The notes beneath the pieces are model-generated. The model saw only the letters and a program-made list of their open reading frames with translations, did no database searches and was not told the DNA's origin. The translations under genes and the position numbers were made by a program. DNA of 57,404 nucleotides from DASQPA01 sp035644215. Its GTDB lineage: Bacteria; Acidobacteriota; Thermoanaerobaculia; Multivoradales; UBA5704. Below, one piece after another: positions 52,547 to 57,404 of the stretch (position 1 is the first letter of the stretch; each line of letters opens with the position of its first letter). The stretch lies in the NCBI GenBank assembly GCA_035644215.1, contig DASQPA010000559.1, positions 1 to 57,404 on the forward strand, read 5' to 3'.

Positions 52547-54535
52547 CTAGCCCTGGCGCGCCAGCGCCGCCTGAATGGTCTCCACGAGCTGCCGGTTCGA
52601 GGTCCGCGACTTGACGAGGACCGACGCCACCTGCCGCGACACCTCCTCCCCCACCTCCAGCGCCGAGAAGAGGATGGTCGGCGTCGACGGGATGAGGTCG
52701 GAGAGGAACGGCAGCAGCTCCGCCCCCGAGCCGTCGGGCAGGACGAGGTCCAGGATGACCAGGTCGAAGCGCTCGCCGGCGAGGCGGGCTCGCGCCTCCT
52801 TGAGAGTCGTGGCCCACTCCACCGTGGCCCCCGGCCCGGCGATCGCCGCCACCACCTGGTGGACGTCGGGATCGTCCTCGACGTGCAGGATGCGGGCCTC
52901 CTGCCGGGAGGCGGCGGCAACGGCCCGCCGCACCGCCACCGACAGCCGCGCCGGATCGATCGGCTTGACCAGCCAGTCGAGGATGCCCATCGCCCCGCCG
53001 CTCCACTCGGCGCTCCCCTCCGCGGTCCGGGCGGAGACCACGACGATGGGGAGCCGGCTGGTCCGCGGCTCCCGGCGCAGCTCGCGGAACAGCGACAGGC
53101 CATCCTGGTCCGGCAGCAGGAGGTCCAGGGTCATCGCGGCATAGGCGGGAAGCTGGGGATCGGTCAGCTTGCGCTTCGCCTCGGCGGCGTCGGCGGCGGT
53201 GTCGACCTCATAGCCCTCGCGTTCGAGCACCAGGCGCAGGAAGAGGGCGGCGTCCGGGTCGTCCTCGCAGACCAGAAGGCGCGGCCCCAGGGACGGCACC
53301 TCGATCGTCGCCGCCTCCCCGCCCCACTCCGGCAGGTCGAAGAAGAAGGTGGTGCCGGCGGCCGGGCGGGTCTCGAAGCCGATGTGGCCGCCATGGCGCT
53401 CGACGATGGTCTTCGAGATGGCGAGGCCCAACCCGGTCCCCCCCTTCTGCCGGGTCGAGGAGGCGTCGGCCTGGGCGAACCGCTCGAAGACGCGGTGCTG
53501 GAAGTCGGAGGGGATCCCCCGGCCCTGGTCGGTGACCGACACCCGCAGCCGGCCGTCGCTCCGGGTGAGCGCGATCATCACCCGGTCGCCGCGCGGGGAG
53601 AACTTGGCGGCATTCGACAGCAGGTTGGCGAGGACCTGGAGCAGGCGGTCGGGGTCGGCCCACACCCAGGCGTCGGACAGCGAGGCGGTCACCTCGAAGC
53701 GCACGTTGAACGGCTGGGCGTAGGAGCGGTTGCTCTCCACCGCCTGCTCGACGAGGGCCGCGAGGTCGATGCGCTGGAAGCGGAAGGCGACGGCGCCCGA
53801 CTCGACCTTCTCGAAATCCAGGATGTCGTTGATCAGGCGCACCAGGCGCTCGCTGTTCTTGGCCGCGATGTCGATCAGCTCGCGCGCCGGCCCCGGGATC
53901 TCGCCGCCCACCCCGCCGGCCAGGAGGCCCAGGGAGCCGCGGATCGAAGTCAGCGGGGTGCGCAGCTCGTGGCTGACGACGGAGATGAAGTCATCTTTGA
54001 TGTGATCGAGCTTCTTGCGCTCGGAGACGTCGCGGGCGGTGGCATAGACCGCCCCCTGGCCGGCGACCGAGACGGCGCGCCAGCTGAGCCAGTGGTAGGT
54101 CCCGTCGTACCCCGCCAGGCGGTTCTCGAAGTCGACGGTGCTCCCCCCGAGCCGCAGCCGCTGCACCTCGGCGCGGGTCCGTTCGCGGTCGTCGGGGTGG
54201 ACGAGGTCGAGCAGGGGGCGCGAAGCGAGATCGGCGGGCGGGAAACCCAGGAGCCGCTCCCAGGCCGGGTTCAGCTGCCGGATGGAGCCCCGGGTGAGAT
54301 CGGCGACCGCCAGGAGGTCGAGCGAGACGTCGAAGAAGGCGTCGCGCTCCTGACCGCTCCTGGCGCGGCCGCGCCAGGCGCTCTCCCGCTCGCGGCCCTC
54401 CTGCTCCTCGCGGGCGGCGCGCGCCAGGGCGGCGCGGAGCTGGGCGCCGAGCGACCGCGCGCGCAGCAGGGCGAAGACCGCCGCCGCCAGCGCGAACGCA
54501 GCCAACCCCCACGCCACTGTCGTCGCGACCGCCAT
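52547..54535 (-). CDS. hybrid sensor histidine kinase (PAS-HisKA-HATPase-REC-REC)
   Basis: The 662-residue protein starts at 54535 behind AAGGAGGC. A single N-terminal membrane helix (VAWGLAAFALAAAVFALL) anchors it. A PAS domain at about 65-170 (DAFFDVSLDLLAVADL, GAVYATARDVSERK) precedes the HisKA box with H189 (FISVVSHELRTPLTSI). The ATPase has NLLSNAAKFS, DQGRGIP and GTGLGLAISK. Two receivers follow: LLVCEDDPDAALFLRL with a putative phosphoacceptor in MTLDLLLPDQDG, and ILHVEDDPDVHQVVAAI with D in LVILDLVLPDGSG. Its phosphate could pass to the Hpt protein encoded opposite. Confidence 0.94.
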   Translation of the reverse strand: MAVATTVAWGLAAFALAAAVFALLRARSLGAQLRAALARAAREEQEGRERESAWRGRARSGQERDAFFDVSLDLLAVADLTRGSIRQLNPAWERLLGFPPADLASRPLLDLVHPDDRERTRAEVQRLRLGGSTVDFENRLAGYDGTYHWLSWRAVSVAGQGAVYATARDVSERKKLDHIKDDFISVVSHELRTPLTSIRGSLGLLAGGVGGEIPGPARELIDIAAKNSERLVRLINDILDFEKVESGAVAFRFQRIDLAALVEQAVESNRSYAQPFNVRFEVTASLSDAWVWADPDRLLQVLANLLSNAAKFSPRGDRVMIALTRSDGRLRVSVTDQGRGIPSDFQHRVFERFAQADASSTRQKGGTGLGLAISKTIVERHGGHIGFETRPAAGTTFFFDLPEWGGEAATIEVPSLGPRLLVCEDDPDAALFLRLVLEREGYEVDTAADAAEAKRKLTDPQLPAYAAMTLDLLLPDQDGLSLFRELRREPRTSRLPIVVVSARTAEGSAEWSGGAMGILDWLVKPIDPARLSVAVRRAVAAASRQEARILHVEDDPDVHQVVAAIAGPGATVEWATTLKEARARLAGERFDLVILDLVLPDGSGAELLPFLSDLIPSTPTILFSALEVGEEVSRQVASVLVKSRTSNRQLVETIQAALARQG

Positions 54536-54699
54536 GCCTCTTGCCTCCTTCCGGAAAGCCGAGCATAGCAGACCCGGAGCGAGCCTCCGGCGGGCTCGCC
54601 GGGCTGGGCGCCGTGAAATCAAAAGGGGGGCCGGACGGCCCCCCTTGGCAGCTCGGCGCGAGCGATCCCTCCGCGCCTTTCAGGGTTGCATACGGCGGG

Positions 54700-55161
54700 C
54701 TACTTGCCGGTCGACGGCGTGTGGCTGGCGACTTCGACCGCCGGCGGCGGCGGGGTCGTGCGCGGCCGGCCCGACCGCGGCTTGCGCGGTTTCAGGCCGA
54801 ACTCGCGCAGCAGGGGGCTCCGCGGCCCATGGACGGACTGCAGGCCGAGGCTCAAGCGGGAGAAGAGGTCGCCGCCGTTCACCAGCAGCTGGTTGCGCTG
54901 GGTGAGGGCATTGTCGACTCCCGCCCGCAACGTGTTGAGCTGGTTGCGGAGGTCCTTCGCCTGGGTGAGCAGGGTCTGGAACTCCGCGAACGGCTCTTTG
55001 AGACCGGGCAGCTGGTCGATCTGCGGCGCCAGGTTGTTGGCCATCGCCTGCCAGCGGTCGATCTCCGCGGCCAGGGTCGTCTGGCCGCGCTTGTTGCCCT
55101 TGGCCGGGTTGACGGGCGGGGGAGGGGTCACGGACGGGATGTTGTTTTCCACGGTGCTCAT
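54700..55161 (-). CDS. coiled-coil hypothetical protein with structured leader
   Basis: The 153-residue protein starts MSTVENNIPSVTPPPPVNPA, behind GAAGGAGACG. The middle is a long amphipathic helix region (LAAEIDRWQAMANNLAPQID, FQTLLTQAKDLRNQLNTLRA), likely a coiled coil. The tail is basic and Pro-rich (LKPRKPRSGRPRTTPPPP), which could bind nucleic acid or acidic protein. It has no signal peptide. It is preceded by a leader of about 290 bases with several strong hairpins. The function is unknown. Confidence 0.65.
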   Translation of the reverse strand: MSTVENNIPSVTPPPPVNPAKGNKRGQTTLAAEIDRWQAMANNLAPQIDQLPGLKEPFAEFQTLLTQAKDLRNQLNTLRAGVDNALTQRNQLLVNGGDLFSRLSLGLQSVHGPRSPLLREFGLKPRKPRSGRPRTTPPPPAVEVASHTPSTGK

Positions 55162-55484
55162 TTTGCGTCTCCTTCGTTTTTGGAGTACGCTACGGAGCTG
55201 TCCCACCAGGACGCGTCCGGTCCTCGGAATTGAGAACCGGGCGCTCTCCGTAGCCGGGTAAGGGGTACAACCTTTCCGGTGCTCTTCGGAGGAGGGCTCT
55301 CTTGCCCGGGAGCTCTCCTCCAGCCTTCCACTTCTGGTCCTTCTCGCCGTCTCGCGTGCGTTCCTTCACCTCCCTCCTGGGAGTGGTGCCGTTCCCGGGC
55401 TCCGGTGCCCGGAACGGGCGGGCCGACCGGCCCGGTGGTTCTCTTGAACGGGGCGCATCGTATCTGCTCTGGGTTAAAAGTCAA
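55162..55484 (-). promoter_or_regulatory. promoter and long structured 5' leader
   Basis: On the minus strand TTGACT (55484-55479) and TACGAT (55462-55457) are 16 bases apart. The predicted transcript then runs about 290 bases before the ATG at 55161. It contains GGGCCG/CGGCCC, CCGTTCCGGGC/GCCCGGGAACGG and GGAGGAG/CTCCTCC hairpins. Next to the ribosome site is a multi-branched fold closed by GCTACGGAG (55254-55246) and CTCCGTAGC (55197-55189). The rest of the gap to 55789 shows nothing clear. Confidence 0.5.
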
Positions 55485-55789
55485 GCCCTCTAGCCAAAAA
55501 AACTGCCAACTCGTTTCACCTAAGGACAAAGATTCGTCAGGACCTCCAACCCCGGACGTCTCCCGTGGGGGGCGTGGAGGAAGGTCCTCAAGCTCACTGT
55601 GCCCAGTGTCTCAGACGGCTGATGGAGAAAGCGACAAAATCGCGAGGACAAAATTTTTTTCTTCGGACCGGGGGGTCCGCCCGGCCCCACCGGCCGGTGG
55701 CGCCGGGCGCGGCTTCAGCCCGAGAGGGGCCGATGCCGCTGATCCTGAAGTAGGATCGTCTCAGACAAGATGATGCTTGGGGTGCCCCG

Positions 55790-56185
55790 ATGCCCGTATC
55801 CGTCCGCCATGATCCCTTCCCCGTCGACGCGCCGTACCATGGCATTTATGCGCACGGCGTGGAGACCCGCGCCGGGGCCAGAATGCTGCATGTCTCTGGA
55901 CAGGTCGGCAAGACGCCGGAAGGCCATTTGCCACCCGACTTTCACGGCCAGTGCAAACAGGCGATCCAGAACGTCTCTGCCGTCCTGAGCGCGGCCAACA
56001 TGACGCTCAAGGACATCGTGAAGATGTGCTTCTACCTGGTGCGACGGGAGGACATGGCAGCTTTGGTGGAGGTGCGCAAAGAGCTTCTCGACGGCGTCCG
56101 GCCCGCCATCACGACGTTGTTCGTCGCGGGTCTGGTTTCGCCCGACTGGCTGGTGGAGGTCGACGTCGTCGCCTGTGCGGAGTGA
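55790..56185 (+). CDS. RidA/YjgF-family protein
   Basis: The 131-residue protein has the family pattern: IYAHGVETRAGARMLHVSGQ, VGKTPEGHLPPDFHGQCKQA, IQNVSAVLSAANMTLKDIVK, and RPAITTLFVAGLVSPDWLVE with the reactive-centre Arg of RPA. RidA trimers deaminate reactive enamines such as 2-aminoacrylate. The residues TEVD-like at the end (VEVDVVACAE) fit the C-terminal strand. The upstream 200 bases show no clear promoter. Confidence 0.9.
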   Translation: MPVSVRHDPFPVDAPYHGIYAHGVETRAGARMLHVSGQVGKTPEGHLPPDFHGQCKQAIQNVSAVLSAANMTLKDIVKMCFYLVRREDMAALVEVRKELLDGVRPAITTLFVAGLVSPDWLVEVDVVACAE

Positions 56186-56221
56186 GGGGATTCCGACCGG
56201 GGTAGAGGCAGGCCGGAGGCT

Positions 56222-56313
56222 GCCCCGAAGGGGCATAGGTTGGTAGCTTGGGGTGAAAACCCCAAGAAGGCGTGGAGATAAAGAGAATCCGCCCCGAAGG
56301 GGCGGGGGTCCGA
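56222..56313. repeat. left inverted REP block of the IS200-like element
   Basis: The block has two copies of the hairpin GCCCCGAAGGGGC (56222-56234, and within 56290-56304) around TTGGGGTGAAAACCCCAAG. Its reverse complement matches the right block (56791-56878) closely, so the transposase gene is framed by inverted copies, as in REP-associated (RAYT) elements. Confidence 0.8.
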
Positions 56314-56315
56314 CC

Positions 56316-56765
56316 TTACCCCAACAGGTACCGCTCGTCGTACGCGACCTGATGCCGCTCGAGAAGCCCGATCAGCTCCTCACGAAACGACAACCGGGCA
56401 TGGTGTTGCGGCTGCTCTTGGATGTAGCGTTTCACCGAGCCCTTCTGGGACTCGCTGACGGAAAAAGCGCCGTAGCCGATCTGCCAGGCGAAGTGCCGGG
56501 CTGCGGCCTCCTGGTGGATCCACTTGGAGGAGTTGGCCTTGATCCGCCGGACCATTTCGGAGACCGACATGTCAGCCTTGAAGCAGGCGAGGAGATGAAC
56601 GTGGTCCGGCATGCCGCCGGCGGCGAGCAGCGCTCCTCCCTCATCTCGCACGATGCCGCCGATGTAGGAGTAGAGCCGCTCCTGGAGCCCCTCGGTGAGT
56701 AGGGGGGCGCGATCCTTGGTGCTGAAGACGAGATGAAAGAGCAGATTGGTGAAGGTGCTCGCCAC
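56316..56765 (-). CDS. REP-associated tyrosine transposase (IS200-like, Y1)
   Basis: The 149-residue protein has the HUH motif in GMPDHVHLLA (H55, H57) and the catalytic tyrosine Y114 in SVKRYIQEQPQHH. The start FTNLLFHLVFSTKDRAPLL is typical of the TnpA_REP family. It nicks and joins single-stranded DNA at hairpins. No frameshift or stop is seen, so it may be active. It fits exactly between the REP blocks. Confidence 0.92.
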   Translation of the reverse strand: MASTFTNLLFHLVFSTKDRAPLLTEGLQERLYSYIGGIVRDEGGALLAAGGMPDHVHLLACFKADMSVSEMVRRIKANSSKWIHQEAAARHFAWQIGYGAFSVSESQKGSVKRYIQEQPQHHARLSFREELIGLLERHQVAYDERYLLG

Positions 56766-56790
56766 GGTCTCTCCTTGCCGTGCGGCGGAC

Positions 56791-56878
56791 GGACCCCCGC
56801 CCCTTCGGGGCGGATGCGGTTGGAATTTGGCTTCCTGGGGCTCTCGCCCCAGGCTACCAACCTACGCCCCTTCGGGGC
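56791..56878. repeat. right inverted REP block of the IS200-like element
   Basis: The block contains CGCCCCTTCGGGGCG and, at the outer end, GCCCCTTCGGGGC (56866-56878), with CTGGGGCTCTCGCCCCAG between. It is the mirror of the left block, with an internal stretch that has diverged. Confidence 0.8.
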
Positions 56879-57038
56879 AGGCGCCTGGCTCCATAGGCCC
56901 AGGACGCGGGAGGGAAGTTCCGGCTGAGGTGCAGAGTACCATGGAGCGGCCTTGCGGCACGGCCTACCCGTCAGCCAGGGAGTGCTGGCCGGGGGAACGG
57001 CGCGAGGGGAAGGACCGGTGCGGAACCATTCCGCTCCG

Positions 57039-57104
57039 GCGGAGACGCCCCGCGGTCCCCGTGGCCTGCGGGAGGGTATCGTTCAGGACCTGGAGCGTCT
57101 CTAC
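57039..57104 (+). repeat. GTAGAGACGCC element, partial copy E
   Basis: GGAGACGCCC at about 57040, GGCCTGCGGGAGG and the terminal GCGTCTCTAC (57095-57104) reproduce the right half of the dispersed element; the left half is absent. It sits 46 bases before array 6, so element and array meet again as they do near 7-8 kb. Confidence 0.55.
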
Positions 57105-57150
57105 ACCCTCCGGCGACCGGGGCTCCCTCCGCCGGGAGGGTCCCAAACCT

Positions 57151-57404
57151 CTCCGGGTCGACTTCCTTGGCCTCCGGGTCGACTTCCTGCCTCTCCGGGT
57201 CGACTTCCTGCCTCTCCGGGCCGACTTCTCACCCCTCCAGGTCGACTTCCTACGCCTCCGGGCCGACTTCTCACCTCTCCGGCTCGACTTCCGGCGTCTC
57301 CGGGTCGACTTTAAATCCGTCCGGGTCGACTTCTCGTGCCTCCGGGTCGACTTTCCACGCAAGGAAAGTAACTTTCCACGCGTCCGGGAAGACTTTTCAC
57401 GGCT
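57151..57404. repeat. 21-bp tandem array 6 (12 units, runs off the window)
   Basis: Units of CTCCGGGTCGACTTCCTGCCT recur every 21 bases from 57151 to the window end. GTCGAC is the conserved palindromic core. The last two units drift (GGAAAGTAACTTTCCACG) but keep the period. The full length is unknown because the window ends. No gene is seen from 56879 to the end. Confidence 0.88.

Larger units (their letters stand above)
56222..56878 (-). mobile_element. REP-associated IS200/IS605-like element
   Basis: A single transposase gene lies between inverted 88-92-bp blocks, each with two GCCCC-rich hairpins. No passenger gene is present. The hairpins are the expected substrates of the Y1 transposase. 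This looks like a complete, possibly still active, 657-bp REP unit. Confidence 0.75.

Noticed and set aside
55189..55254. tRNA-like cloverleaf
   Set aside because: The 9-bp closing stem and two hairpins lack an anticodon arm, T-loop consensus and CCA, so a structured leader is the better reading.

Overview
The window is GC-rich, gene-dense bacterial chromosome. It has 4-bp ATGA overlaps between cotranscribed genes, GGAGG-type ribosome binding sites, many secreted proteins of unknown function, a zinc-finger/TPR protein, a Ser/Thr kinase with its own sensor, and abundant palindromic repeats. This suits an Acidobacteriota bacterium (Thermoanaerobaculia- or Holophagae-like). That placement is an inference from gene style; no rRNA or tRNA gene was seen.

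Region by region. 1-5610: the end of an EamA-type transporter, a zinc-finger/TPR protein, a small secreted protein, an AAA+ Fis-type regulator lacking the GAFTGA loop, lipoyl synthase (lipA) and a secreted protein. 5611-8454: two copies of a dispersed 153-bp palindromic element, a broken metallophosphoesterase/FGE-domain gene and a 25-unit tandem array. 8455-12103: the nadA-nadB-nadC operon for de novo NAD synthesis, with a clear promoter and two palindromic operators. 12263-17532: a DJ-1 family protein, a lipoprotein, a decayed BrnT/antitoxin pair, a lipB-NrtR-type regulator operon, a secreted protein and a nitronate monooxygenase. 17571-23183: two orphan antitoxins flanking a third element copy, then a complete 2-oxo acid dehydrogenase operon (E3, E1 alpha, E1 beta, E2), which needs the lipoylation made by LipA and LipB. 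23184-28500: an accessory, cassette-like zone with three 21-bp arrays, an attC-like site, small VOC, YciI and reductase genes, a small membrane protein and a two-gene unknown operon. 28564-35742: glutamine synthetase with an elaborate promoter, a reductase, hydrolases, a cytochrome c and a patatin. 35743-39361: repeats, a lower-GC HNH-like gene, more orphan antitoxins and a VOC protein. 39482-46758: an ABC-F protein, then on the other strand a four-gene operon (antitoxin, PemK/MazF-type toxin, caspase-like protease, SLOG-like protein), then housekeeping and secreted genes. 46932-55161: a LysM/FecR protein and a signalling island (Ser/Thr kinase with extracytoplasmic sensor, OmpR-type regulator, lone receiver, Hpt protein, hybrid histidine kinase) and a coiled-coil gene with a long structured leader. 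55790-57404: a RidA protein, a REP-associated IS200-like transposase inside its own inverted repeats, and the start of a sixth array.

Two observations stand out. First, the antitoxin, toxin, caspase and SLOG-like genes form one tightly coupled operon behind a palindromic, autoregulation-style promoter. This is a plausible toxin-gated, nucleotide-sensing cell-suicide or defence module. Second, the window holds six tandem arrays with six unrelated consensus sequences but the same 21-bp period (two helical turns). Most have dyad-symmetric units. One has an 84-bp higher-order period and a one-base deletion that breaks the reading frame but not the motif, which points to a DNA- or RNA-level role rather than a coding one.
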